From Hirundichthys speculiger (taxonomy: Eukaryota; Chordata; Actinopteri; Beloniformes; Exocoetidae), in the NCBI GenBank assembly GCA_018398805.1, contig JAGFBZ010000849.1:2190501-2254500 (forward strand): DNA of 64,000 nt, read 5' to 3'. Shown one piece after another: positions 33,001 through 46,300 of the stretch. Under the pieces are notes generated by a model. It had not been told where the DNA came from. It saw only the letters and a list, made by a program, of their open reading frames with translations, and made no database searches. How positions within the stretch are numbered: position 1 is the first letter of the stretch; each line of letters opens with the position of its first letter. A program made the position numbers and the translations under genes.

Positions 33001-35355
33001 AATCCTTATAATCCCTTGATGCTTATCGGCATGGAAAGACTAGAAAAAGATGAGAGTATCCTGCTGCTGCTTATCCCCTCCCAGCATGGAATCTGCACTG
33101 ATTAGAGGAGGAGGACACAGGTGGAGACCTGGAACGATGTCATCATCAGTGCTCTAACAGAAACCACACAGTTTGGCCCACGTAACAGGAGCTGGATTTA
33201 GCCAAAGTGGGAACAGCCACCCAAATGGATTTCTGCTCCTCCATGCTCCACACCATGCTCCCTTCTCATGACAGTATCAGTGCTCGTTTCACAGACGGAC
33301 GGATGGCTAATATTGAACCTCCAGACAAGACAAATAAGAGCATAGTGTACTTAGCCACCTGTGTACCAGCTGGAGAGGAGATCGCCATAAGATGGCGTGG
33401 GGTTCTCAGAGATTTGGTCTGATGAACTAAATAAATGAAAACAACAGAGGCAGTGGACCTGGTGGCACACAGAATATTACCCAGGCCCTTTACCAGAATT
33501 GCAATGCACAATGTTGCCACAGAACATCAAGACATCTGTGACTTCAGGAACAGTGTGCGTGTGTTGTGATGACGGGGATACATTGGTCAAAATAAATGTG
33601 ACCATTGTATCTGGCACATGGTGATCAAATTATGACATTTATACAGACAGTGTTGCTAAAACAGTTGCCTGAATTTCTGCCAAGGTTCTTGTTTAAACTT
33701 ATTGATTTCTATTGCACACATCGTAAGTACACACCAATACCAGAGGAAGCGTGCACCTCCATCGTAATAATAAATGATCAATCTGGAGTTGAAAGGATTG
33801 CTCTGAAATGACAAAGGACCAAATTCAGAATCTTCCTCTTAACACGTTTTTCTTTAGGAAATTATTACACAGCAGGCAAGTGTAGACACTTCAAAGAAAA
33901 AGTAGAAAATTATAATATGAAGAAAAAAACATTTAGGAATGCTGGAAACAATCAAAAATGTTGGGGGTTATTTTAAAAATTAGAAACTGAATTGGAACTA
34001 TCAAATTTTCAACAAATATGCACTAGAAGTTATAATAACATTTGGTGTAAGTTACAAGTTATGTTGTCCATCCCTGCTTTAAGTTTGAAAATGAAATTGC
34101 CAAAAAAAAAAAACCTTTATGTATATTGGTGATTTGGTAGGAAATAATATTTAACTTAGGTGTAAAAATGGTGTAAATTGATATTCAATCAATAATTAAT
34201 CTTGAAAGAAGTGAATGCAGCTTTATCCAGTGAACCTGGAGCATGCAAAGTATTAGAGCAGGATCTAAAATGAAGTTCTGTTCAAACAGCCAGTGTTTGA
34301 AAATGCTAACAGGATTGACTGGGGAGAGTTGGTCTGCTGCTTTATTGTCATGCAATGTGACATGGACACTTTCTGAGGGATAAAAGTAAAACATATTTTC
34401 TACTTACTGATGTACGACTTAAAGATAAACATAGTTGATATGACAGCACTTACTGGTGTGAAGTCACTGTTTTGACATTTTTGGCTGTTCGTTTAGTGTT
34501 ATTAAAACAAGATGTGAGAATAAAGATATTGATAATATATCTGTGTATAATCACACGGCCAGACTGACTGGGGTTGAGTGGGCCAACTTCAAATGCATCA
34601 ACATGTGGTATAATTTAAACACAGAGTCTCTGCATTTAAAATGACTGACTTTTAGAGAACTAGTGATCTGTGGTCATCACAGCTCTCAAACATAGTTAAA
34701 ACTCAGGATGACAACTTATCAGTTCAGGATTAATTAACAAGTATTATCATCCGCCCACCTTAGCAAACGTGACTTTCAGAATAATATTGATGACAGCTCT
34801 CTTGTTTGTTCCCCTCATCTGGCGTTGATCAAAGACTGTGTACAATTGATTGTTGATTGTCACCTGTCAAAGCTATAACAGGTAGCGTCAAGTATACCAA
34901 GACAAAGAGTCCCACTGTAAATAAATTAATTAAACTCAAAGGTCGTAGGTGTTTAATAAGTGAAATCAACTTTAATAGGTGAAAACCTATCAAACAAGTT
35001 TGAATTGACAAAGTCCTCTGGATGGAAGGTGAAACATCTTTGAGAACAAAGAAAAAGAAGTCTAGTTGCCAAACCTTTGAGAGTTACCATCTCCTGGACG
35101 ACTGAGTCTACATCAGCATAAAGTGATTACACCAACAACAACACAGATTCAGAGAAATAATGAACAAACCAAGTATATGGTGCTACAGAATGAAGCCACT
35201 AGTTAAGCTCTGCCACCAACACCTGGGCAACAAAAACTCGCTAATAAACTCCATCATCCTTTAGAGAGATGTTCATCAATGATCAAACTGATTCTTCCTT
35301 CACTTGCCAGTCTGTGCCCACAGATGGCTACAAAAAAAAAGAAAGTGGTTTAGTT
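30059..35355. other. Noncoding stretch; one perfect hairpin, one purine tract
   Basis: A perfect 13-bp inverted repeat lies at 31909-31939 (TTTGAAATTAATG, loop TTTCC). A purine-rich tract runs at about 31146-31200. Short open frames (for example 33207-33422) show no domain. No transposon is recognised. Confidence 0.45.
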
Positions 35356-35368
35356 TGATGTCAAACCA

Positions 35369-35479
35369 TCCATCCATCTATTATCCGTACCCATTTTGGT
35401 CCTGTGTAGGGTCACGGGGATCTGCTGGGGCCTATCCCAGGCAGGAGTACACCCTGGACAGGTCGCCAGTGCATCGCAG
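35369..35479 (-). mobile_element. Truncated LINE/SINE 3' tail with 13-bp target duplication
   Basis: Plus-strand TCCATCCATCTATTATCCGT through GGGATCTGCTGGGGCCTATC to CGCCAGTGCATCGCAG is the reverse complement of the ATGG-tailed 3' end seen at 11,760-11,882. It is flanked by TGATGTCAAACCA (35356-35368) and TGATATCAAACCA (35480-35492), one mismatch in 13. The insertion is 111 bp and truncated at its 5' end, so it lacks the pol III head. Confidence 0.85.
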
Positions 35480-35492
35480 TGATATCAAACCA

Positions 35493-38400
35493 CTTCTTTT
35501 TTTTTTTTTTTGCTTGCATTCACTCTCACTATTGTGTGCTCAATTTTTTCTAAATTTTCTCTGCTGCTCCTTCATATTTATTCCAGGACCAGCAAAATCC
35601 ATTTCCACCTTCTCCTCCCCAGTGATCCAGATAAAGGTCTATACCATGTGGTTTGTCCAGTGATCATTGCTATGCACTGCCATTAACGTATAAAAATAAT
35701 CAATCTCAACTTCTCACTAATCAACAGTGTATTTGTTTTTTGCCGCATCATCTGTTTCGCCACATCACTTGAAAGTAATGATCTGTTTTAAACAAATTTA
35801 GCTATCGATTCTTCTGTACGAGCAATATCTGGAACCAGTATCAGTTTAGCTCAAGTTCTCTGTACCCATCCCAAGTGAACATTAATTAAGGATGCTGAGG
35901 TTTTTTGTTTGTTTATTTTGTCTTTCCAGTGGACTGAGCTCCATATGGTACAGGTGATAATCACCTAGCCCATAATGCTGCTAAATCTGAGATGAAGGGG
36001 CATACAGTAAAGCCGTGGATATAATGTTTAGTTTGAGCCATCGCTGGTGTCAAGCTCTCACCAGCCCAGAACGATGCTGAGGCTTCGAGGGGGATCAGCA
36101 GCACAGTAGCATATGAAAGCGCCACAGATTGTCTAAGGTACCTAATCCAGCCTGGCAGTGTTTGACATCTTTGATTAAATCCATCCTTTGCTATGTTTTA
36201 TTCACTTTTGCCAGTGAAAAATAATTGGGTTAAGTCAGGATAAAACTGAAAAAGGATCAACCTAATTGGCTGAATACACTTATGCAAATGTTCTGTTCTC
36301 TGTTCTTCAGGATGAGCGTCTGAGCCTCTCGAGAATTACAGGGTCAAGACTGTGTGATAAAGAACAAACCCAAGAAATAAAAATCATATAACCTTGGATG
36401 TACCTTGTAGCATTAGCATATACTGTGGTTTGTTTCCAGAGGCTGAAGTAGCAGTGCTTAAATGGGAAATTGTGACAAATATATTTATTTTTAACTGCAT
36501 TTTTGGTTCAATCAAGCAAAGAAAAGGCGTAAGACAAGTATAATACCAAATAACATTGTAATATTACTTCTCTTATTCCCAAGGGACAGTTCAATTAAAT
36601 CAATTTATTTTTTTCCTTTAGAAAATTTTCATTTTCCAAATGATTTTATCACCAATAATGCATTCGCACTAAATTCAGGTATCTGATTGACACTGATTTC
36701 AGTCCACCTTGCACTCAGTATTAAAACTGATCAGTATTAATCTAATCAATTATAGAATCATTTGACAAGCCAAAGGCTATAAAAATCTTGTACTAACTGA
36801 GCTGGAGGAGGCATGTTATGCATGATAATGAAAGTACTTGAAAATCTTTCTTAGCCTGAGACATTTGTGCAGCAACTAGGGCAGATGATTTCAAATATTG
36901 AGTGTTCCATTAGAGAAAGCCACCGTTGTATCTTTGCTTATTACTTTTTTTGAAAGTAGAGGGTTAAGTTCCCCAGAGGGCAGACTTTCCCCAGCCCTGA
37001 TGCACATGCTCAGAAACATCATATCCTTGGTAATATTGACTGAGCTGTGATTGTATCCTGCATGATATTCTGCAGTTCATTAACCTATAGCTAAAAAAAT
37101 CCCCAGACAGTTGATCTAATAGAGGGGACAGTGCTCTATCCCCTCCGCTCCAATAACTAAAGAGTAAAGATAATTAGGGCCCAGTTAACAAGAGGAGAGG
37201 AAATTCTCTTTTCCACGATATAGTTCAATTATAATTTGGTCCCAGTGGCCTTAACAGTCTTGGGAATAGTCTCCATGTATACCCAAGGGTCAACTAAATA
37301 GTTTTCAGTGTCCTTCTATTGGATGACATTTCTAAAGTGAGACAAAAGTGTAATCCTTTGCTTATTGCATATCAATAACCACAACTTCAATAGAAGCCTT
37401 CATTTAGTTCACACCCAGAGCACAAGCAGAGAAAGTTGGTCCTTCTAATAATTAGGTGGGGGGAGTAAAAAGGAGTATAACAATGCCAATGCATAATGGA
37501 TTAGCCCAGGTTTGCAAGCTGAATATCAAGCAGGTCCTCCACTACACACAGGCCACCTGAGTAACATTACAACAGAGTTGTTAAGGTGTGAATAAGCCAC
37601 TAGGAGAACGCCCACCCTGACACTGAGACACGATATAGATAAATGAAGCATGCTAATGAGTTTCCCGAAGACTTTCCAGGAACAGGAAAGGATAATCTGT
37701 TAGGACTTGTTGCTACTCTGAATATTTCAATAAGAAAGAGAATACGAAGGAAATACTAAAACAATTATGGTCACTGTTGATTTGACATATAAATGATATA
37801 ATTATGTTGTGTAAATGGACAGCAAAAATGCATTATCTAAATGTATTGTTAATCGTTAATCATTACATTTTTTCATGTGATTGGGAAGCTTAAGTCATTT
37901 GTGGTTTACTTAAAACCTAATAAAAGCATCTCCGTGGCATCGTCGTTATATTGGAAAAACTGATTACATGGTGTCACAATATCGGATGATGCCAAGATGC
38001 TCACATAAATACACAGACGCTGAATGGGTGGAGGATATCAGAGTGAAAAGTTGCTGCAGATGGTGCCAAGATACACAGTGTTTGGAAATGGACACAGGTG
38101 CACACATACCAGCACTGCCACAAGGTACTGGAACATGTTGAAGTGGACTTGGCACTCACGCTTGCGAACAGATGTTAATCCAGGACAGATAATTACATCA
38201 GTGAGTGAGCAGACATTTTTCCACTTAATTTCCATCTTTTAAAAGTGTGACTTCCCCCCGGAGACATTTCCGATACAGAGATGCCTCTGGATCTAGTAAC
38301 TGGGAAGATGCTTTAAGCACCCCGTCGAGAGTCCTGATCACTGGGCTTCAGCGTGACCTCGTCCTCAGTGGGAGGCTTGTCAGTGTGTCAGTGTCATTTC

Positions 38401-41400
38401 CACAGATGTGTTAAAAGATGTGTGTGGGAGTCTGAAATGAGTTGTCAACCTACTGCATTTCTTTTCTGTTATTTATAGATCTTTTCAGGCTGCTCAAGCT
38501 AATTGTGCACTACAAAGGATTTTATATTGCTATAGAAAAAAGATCTGCCTTCTGTCTTTTATTGATAGTTTTATTCCTTGGCAAGAACCCATTTATTAAA
38601 CTAATTTTTATGAGATCAAAAAGCTGGAGTTCAAATCAATTCATTTTGTCCTTCATGACTTTTGCTTCATTAGTTTTGCTGTGAAATGAAGGTTCATCTG
38701 CAACTTTACCTGCCTTGGGGAGTAAATGAAAGCCTCCCATATCTCAACATGTTACCAATGCACTTCCATTTCTAACTTAACCACCATGTTTGTGTGTGTT
38801 TTATCCACAAGTTAGGCTTGATGGTGTGATAGCAAATGACTTCACCGTGCTCCACTACAGCATCAAATGATTCTTCATTATTGTCTATTTGGAAACCAGT
38901 AAGTAGGTTAGATGAGCACTGGGCAATTTATCAAAGACTTTAGTTGTAATTTAGCAACCCAGATCCAGCATGGCACAGGGTTGAGCCCCGGGACAATGGT
39001 TCTCTGCAGCCCAGGCCACAATAAATCTCACTTTAAATTAAGTTAGCATGTTCTTCTGCATTGCTTAATGAGCTGCTCCAGTAAACAATATTGCTGTATT
39101 CTCCCTGATTGATTGGTGACAGTAGCTTTACTGCCTTCACAAGGGCCTCAAAAGAACATGAGGGGATCGTGTACCAGATGATTTTATCACTTACCACTTG
39201 CAAACATGCGTGCATTGTGTTACCTCAGCGCTTAATAACATTTAGGAAGTAGTCCTACAAAGGGCGACTTCAGTCATGTTCTGATTGTATACATATGTGT
39301 TTGATTATGCTGTGTGGTAGAGTGTGGACATGCATATATTTGTCGGTGGGTGCAGAAGAAGGGCACAGAACCGCATTAGGGAAATTTATAGTCCATAAGA
39401 CATTAGATAATTCATGGTGTGGAACCATGCAATAAATAAAAGCACAAGCGTGGGTAAATAGTCTGCCGCAATGAGTATCACACTTGAAAAAGACCTTCCA
39501 AAGACCTTCTTGCCTTTGACAAAGGAAGTAGAGTGCGCTAACTCCTTCTTGCCTGCTGCTTGTCAGAAACATGAGTGCACTCTTCTTGCATATTCACTTA
39601 AGCCAGTCTCCTATAAAGGAATGTGTTTTCAACTCAGTTATTTAATGTGTTTAAACTTTGATTTGTCTTACTTAGTGTTCACATCTGCCCTTCTATTATT
39701 ACTCTTTTATTTACAGAAATGGACGTTTTCTCTTTGCAACAATGTCCTCTTGTCCTTTTCTCAGTTACAGAGACTTTACATAAGTCTACAACGTTGCAAT
39801 TAAAGTTGTTCCATGAGGTATAATTAAATGTAGAAGCGTGTTTGGTGTGTGAAATTAAGTGTGCAGTATTGACCTGTGCTTATATCCAAAAAGCACTTTT
39901 CCATCGATTCTAAGGAGAACTTAGTTTAATGTCCTTGGAAAATGCGGCAGGTAATCTATTGAGTTATTAAACTGTGAAGGGCCAGGGAATTGTGAGACAC
40001 ATTGCGAATCCTTTAGGAATTAATTTGCAGAGTATTTGCCACAACCAAGCTCATCTCAATCAAAGCACTTGTACAATATTTCAGTATTATTAAGACATTT
40101 CACTTCTGAACTTGAATACAGAAGCGTTACAGACAAATGGCTTTGCATCCAGAGGGAATTAATTTGCCAGAGCGGTCCGTTGACAGGAGGACATGACAGA
40201 GAGACGTGCCAGACACTGGAAACATGGCTAATACTTCCAATCATCTCTGGTGTGAAAGAGAAATTGCTCGGATCACACTTGTAATGTAAAAGAATATATA
40301 TCTTACCTTGAGGGGCTTGTCTCCCTGTCGCAAAAACAAGCAGTAGTGCACATTGTGCCATATTTGACATGTCCCCCTCTGATAATGTTGGAACCACTAA
40401 GCTCAAATGGAGGTGGCACTCAGTGGTGCTGTTTCTTGTCGTCAAATATGTGACAAAGTCATTTTAGAAACGATGCAGGTGGCAGGTGCGGCCCCGCAAT
40501 TGAGTGTGAGCACATATCTCTAAGTCGGCTGACAGGGTCTCGCTGGTATTACAGATATGCTGCATGCATTTTTTTTTTCATCTCATCAAGGAGCAGGGAT
40601 GATGCTAAGCCAGATGTGACATGTTAAAGAAAGACCTAGCACTATCCATGTGTACCACAGTAAGGGAGAGGAGAGAAAGTAATCACTGCTGAGAGAATGA
40701 GAGAGTGCAATGATACGGTAGAAGGGAGGAGTACAGCGTTTGAGTTATATATACAGAGGATTGTGCCTCTCTGTCTCCAGGGTCAAGCATGTGTTTTCCT
40801 GTTTTCGCCTCATGTCCCAGAAGAATCCAAAGCTAAGCAACAATATAACTCAATTATAAGGACCCATTTCTCCCATTATTCCCCAGTGGCATATAAGGAG
40901 GAATTAAAAATATGTAATACCTGAGGACTGGCACACCCAGACGTACTGACCTTGATGTGTGACAATCTAGATTCTCCTGTCTGCAACTTGTATCCTGGAA
41001 GACGGGCCAAGGGAAAACCCTTGCTCAGTAAAATCGTGTACACTGTGCGAAAGGGGGCCTGTACTTGAAGAAAAGCAATCCGGCTGGAACATTATTTTGT
41101 TCACATTGCAAAATGTTCTTGTCATATGTTGGAATGTTTAAAAAAAAAAAAAAAAGTGTGAAATCTTGTCTTTTCAAGGGAAGAAGAAGTGTTTCTTCAT
41201 TTTTATATTTTCTTTTGTTCAGATGTTTAAAAACACATAAAAGAAAGAAAAATACACAGAGGCTTTATTCAGACTTACACAAGAGCACCTCTACAACTAC
41301 ACTCCCAACACATCAGCTGTCTGTTTTTATTGTCATAATACACATGTACATTGGCTGACCATATCCCTGCCATATCACGCAGATAAATGTCATACGCTTC

Positions 41401-44400
41401 CAGTGTTTGTCCCTTAACAAATAATTGTGCCAACAGATAAGGGCGCGATGTAAATTAGGCCCGGGGCTCTGCAGTACCATAACAGAGCCTGTCATATCCA
41501 AGAATTAAATGCAAATCCTGCATTATCGCAAAGCACACTCCCTATCCGTGAGAGTGATGCCTTTTATGCAGCAGCAGAAGGTGCTCGGCTTTCTGTTTGT
41601 TGGTGGTGGTGGTGATGGGGGGGGGGCAGAAGAAAAACAGGCGTTTGACAGAAAACTGCTCTTGTGACTGAAAGAGACTTGTCAATCGCACAAACAATAC
41701 CCATCTCTCACCGAGTAATTATGGGTTTCATTACACAAGCATGCACCTCTTTCATGCTGTCACCACACCTCTCTATCCCTGTGAATGTACGCACACACAG
41801 CCAGACGCAGCATTCACCCTCTGCCACACACACACACATGCAGGGAGACTAGCTGTAAACAGGATATATAGCAACATTTTTTTTTAATCCTCTAAAGGAA
41901 ACGTAAACATCAAAACAAAATGTAGTAAATCTTCACAATTGTCTTTTTTGGCTGTGCGCGGAAAAACAAACCCACTGAGTTGGAGTCATGCAAGAAATGA
42001 CAAGGAGATTCCAATCAAATTTTGTTGGCTGTCTATGGAGAATTATATCTAAGGCAGGTAGAACAAGGTTCAAAGCACTCTGTGTTCCCATATAAAAGCT
42101 GTTTGTACGGCATATGGACTCTGGGTGAGCAGTGTTTTGGAATATCAGAGCTTTCGTGATTTAGGGATATGTACTTTTCTGTCTGGCCTAAAAATACAGT
42201 TAGAGTATTTTTATTTTTTTTTTAAAGGATATATGAGGACCATAAAGAAGCTTTTCTTTATGGTATTTATGTTGTTTATGGGCAGTGTTGCTGTTGTTTA
42301 TGTGCGGAGGGAGGCCACCCACTGGAAGACCGAATGCCTAATGGAAACTGTGCAAAAAGTGAAAGCTAGTGGTCGGGTCATACAGATGCAAAAATTGATA
42401 TTGATGATTGTATTTGGAGCCACTGTTGCATGGATGTGATTGCAAATGCTTTTTAATAGGGAGTCATTTTGATTTGACATCCCACATAAATGGCCATTGT
42501 GTTGGCTGTTGGCCATGTAACATCCATCCTTTTGACATTTGACAAAGGATCCCAGAATTTTTCATAAACTATCCCTATCTAATAATGGAAGCTAGTGGCA
42601 TTAAGGTAGTCGACGGAGTCTTTCATTCACTCTTTTATTCTCATATACATGTGCTATAATGCTTTGTCAGAGGCTATTCACAGCTAATGAATAGATGTAA
42701 TTGAGAGGCTCGAGGAATACACAATTGGGGTCTTTTCACAAGTTTTATGGATCTGAGGCTAATTAATGAAAAATGGAGGCTACATTGTCTCCCATCAAGT
42801 CCAATCCTTATTTCACTAGGGTCCCAATCACCCCTTCATTGGAGCCCAACATTTTAATCATCCTATCTCCAGAGCACAAGGCCAGTCCCCTAGTCGATTA
42901 TTGTAATTCAATTTAGAATATTAATTATAACCACTGCCAAAAGGTATGTTCTCTCTTTCAACTAGAGGTGAACGTGGTCCATGTTTTCCTTCTCAATGAG
43001 TTTGCTTTGCTATGGCCTTGTTAAGAGTATGTACAAATTTCTGTGTTACTTCTGGAGGCAGTATGGTAATTTACCTCCCTCTGCCCTCGACTATCTGTGT
43101 AAATGAGCGGACAACTCCACAGAAGAGCTCCCACTGTTAATCCTTCAGTAAAGACTAATAAAATCAATAATGCCCCCCATGGGAGGGCATCGGGTTCAGA
43201 GGATTCTCGGTAGTGTTGCAGATGGCCTTGAACTTTCCAAGAGACCCCAGAGTTAAAAAAAAAAAAAAAAAAGAAAGTAAAGGAAAGGGAAAAAAACTGT
43301 ACCAAAGGCAGTCTGCGGTCGACTCTCTTTTTTTGTCCTATATAGACTGAGACACTGAGGTTAAGAGCAGGTGGCTCAATGAAAGGATGTACCAGACTCG
43401 TACTTGGGAAAGTAAAGTGAAACAGCAAGTGCTTCTCTTTAAACCTACCTGAATTCCCCGGTGGAAGGAATTACATTATGAGTATTATACATTTTTAAAT
43501 CTGGTATTTAAGAATGGCAATTTTATGTCTATGTTCAAATATTAATGTCTAACTTATAGGAGATATATTCTTGTACTGTAACAGCCTGGAACAATTTGCT
43601 TTCAAGCTTAATGAGTTAACACAACACAGTTGATGCTGTTCTTGCCATTTAATGGTTGATAGCCTGATTTGTATACACAGCACTAAAACGAATATGCCTA
43701 AAGGCAAGTTGATGCTCTTCACATTGTGATGCTGCAGAGTCTGCGTGGTGTGAGGTGATGATAAAGTATGTACCGTCACTGTGGGTCTCTCCTTGCTTGA
43801 TGCAGATGACTCCCTCCCTCCTCCTGACGCCCTCGCTTCGTCTCTGCCCAGCTCTCCCTAGGCTCCTGGCATTCCAAGCCAGACCCCTGTCAAATCCCTG
43901 AGAAGAGGCAGATGGGCCTGGCTTTTTATGTACTAATCAAGGAGGAATTTGCTCCCGCACAGACACGTCACCTCTGACCCATATGTCTAGTCACATTCAT
44001 TATTCATTCTCACAGAGGTGAGTTGCTCTAAAGGGTTGAGAGCAGAGTGGAGGATGAGAAGGGTGAGATAAAGAGGATGTGGGGTGGGCTGAGTTCCTGT
44101 TGTGCCCTGCTCTGGCTGCCAGCCTACTCCAATATCCAAGGGTCCCTCCATTCTTTATACAAGACAGAAGACCTCATTTGACATTTCGATCAAAATATTC
44201 TGGCCCTTTATAGTGCTTTTCCTGGCTATGGTCACACACTCCAGTGCCTTCTTCATGCCTTGTTCTCTTTAGCGGTAACCAGGGACTAACACAGACAGTA
44301 TCGGTAGTGATAATTCAGTAGCTCTGTTTGGAGCAGCAGAAAACCAGTTCTGTTTCCATTCATACGCCGTTTCTGCTCAGGGAGCACTAATGAATCACCT

Positions 44401-45700
44401 TGTATAGAACTCATTCTGACCGGAGAACCAGTATAATTATGTTTAATTAAGCACAGCACTAAACTACAGAACGGGGGTGCCTCGGCTCTATTATAGTTCC
44501 TTTTATCCTCCGTGTTTCAGAAGAAAAATTGTACTCTTGTACTCTAACCACTTTAGCAGCTACTTTTCTAAATCATATTTTAACACACTTTAGAAAATGC
44601 AATGATCTTAAGGAATATTGTGTAGTGCTTTGATAAAGAGCTGTACCTCTTTTTCTTTTTATCTCACCTTATTTTGTCTAATTAGAAACTGTCTTTTATA
44701 ATAAAGTAAGTAATTTTTCATGTTAAAATAACAAAATAGAAAAGAAAAAATAGGATTATTTGCGAATGACCAAATTTGCTGCTATTTTGGTCCCTGCTCA
44801 CTAAGAGGCTTAGAAAAAGCGAGCGTTGTAATAGGGTCTCCTTGAGCTCTCTAAAACAATCATTTGAAACAATTATTGGAAAATTAATGACAATAATCAT
44901 AAATTACAACCTGACATGCTGAGATCCACAGCAGTCAATAACAACGGTGGAATCTATTTTTATTACATTTACATCACTGCATGCAGGATGGGACAGTGTA
45001 AATGTAACACCGTAAAGACGTACAGGGGTCAGTTTTCAAAGGAGACCATTTGAAGGAGAAAACTTCTTTCACTCCTGATACATTAAGGTTTTACATTTAA
45101 ATCACGACACCGTCCTGACTGACTGTAGCAAAACTTAAACTTCTGTTTACACTGTGATCTCGCTTGTTTGAATGCATTTTCTTCATCTTTCAATGGAGCT
45201 AATGTGTATTAAAAAAAGATAAAAAAATAAGAGCTTCTATTTCTATTGTCTGGAATATATGTGTAGTCCGTCCTCACAGGAGAATGTGTACATCTTAACT
45301 TTTAACAATGGCTTACATCTGTCTGTCTATTCACCCACCGGGCCACCCTTCCCAATTCTAGATTTTCCCACCTGGTAGAATATCTAAAATCTAGGCGTAA
45401 CATGCATTGTGGGTGTGCAATAAATCAAATGAAAAATGTTGCTAATAAAGAAAACGTTTTTCACATTAACGTGACGCACCAACATTTTGGGAATTTGCTC
45501 ATTTGCTGTCAGCGCTAGAGTTTGATAAGAGGGTGTTGTTGGGCCACCGTGTGTTTATAATCACGGAAAAAGGCCTGAGGTCTAGCAAAGCCTGAGCACA
45601 TGGGTTTTGAGACAAAGAAACCTCAAAATGACTCAAACCCCAGGAAGGCTTTGCAGGCTAAATTAGTTTACAACCAGGTAAAGTGATGTTGCTGGGCTCT
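35493..45700. other. Transposon-poor single-copy stretch, no confirmed exon
   Basis: Across about 10 kb I recognise no transposon end, SINE box or transposase word, in sharp contrast to the first 30 kb. Several blocks have the look of conserved noncoding sequence, with balanced composition, few homopolymers and TAATTA/ATTAATTA words: about 36,990-37,260, 42,640-42,950 and 43,790-44,130. A TGG-repeat plus ten-G tract lies at 41600-41626 and an A run at about 43257-43272. Open frames reach 135 codons and show no domain. Confidence 0.4.
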
Positions 45701-45800
45701 CATTGGCTTTTAACCCCAAAAAACCAGCAGGAGTCCCTGCTGATAAGAAGCACCTCTGGCCAGACTATAAATACATCAGTTCCCCCTCCTCTCAGTCTCT
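45701..45800 (+). promoter_or_regulatory. Candidate core promoter: inverted CCAAT, TATA box, initiator
   Basis: CATTGGC (ATTGG, an inverted CCAAT box) lies at 45701-45707, TATAAATA at 45766-45773, and TCAGTCT, a perfect match to the YYANWYY initiator, around A45794. The A is 28 bp after the start of the TATA box and about 92 bp after the CCAAT element; both spacings are textbook for a vertebrate TATA promoter. A CTGATAAG (GATA-type) word lies between them. The sequence then becomes pyrimidine-rich and GC-balanced. Nothing here identifies the gene that would be driven. Confidence 0.5.
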
Positions 45801-46300
45801 CGCACCTTCTCCAGAAAAAGTCCAACATCGTTCTGGCTCTGGTGACATATTAGGACCACAGCTCTCATGCTGACCATCTGAACTACAGAGCAGAGCCTAC
45901 AGTGACCAAGCCCTCGGCCATTTGTCAACTGTGGAGGTACAGCAACTCTGGCTTCTCCATTGTCCCAGTTGCTACTTAGAGTGATGAGTTAACAGCCGAG
46001 GGTCTGCATTCCCCAGCGCCACATCTGAAGAATCCCTTTTGTTTGCCACAGACAAGGCACCCGTGTGCACCCTGACGCATGAACGGCTTCAGACCAGCCC
46101 GGGAAGGAAGACGGCCCAGCTGCTGTTGCTGCATCTCTTCATCATCCAGAGAGAGAGAGACTCCTGGCCATTGGTGGAGCTACAGTACCCTCCCCTGTCC
46201 ATCCGAGTCTGGATCATCATCCCCAAATCTCCCCGGACATCACAACGCCACCAATGGCTTCCAGAACGATCCACATGAGAAACCTTGGTGTCTGTGCTGA
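45794..46300 (+). other. Possible transcript start: exon, 115-bp intron, exon with short ORF
   Basis: Downstream of the promoter candidate, GTGGAG|GTACAG (donor at 45937) and CCCTTTTGTTTGCCACAG (acceptor ending 46051) would define a 115-bp intron, a normal size for teleosts. The second exon would carry a 73-codon frame at 46079-46300, starting MNGFRPAREGRRPS with four consecutive cysteines and ending HEKPWCLC. A five-codon upstream frame starts at the ATG near 45,868. The Kozak context of the 46079 ATG is weak and I recognise no protein, so this could equally be a noncoding RNA or a 5' UTR of a distant gene. This is inference from signals only. Confidence 0.3.

Noticed and set aside
43021..43428. 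135-codon minus-strand frame
   Set aside because: It includes a poly-Phe run from an A homopolymer at 43257-43272 and no recognisable domain.
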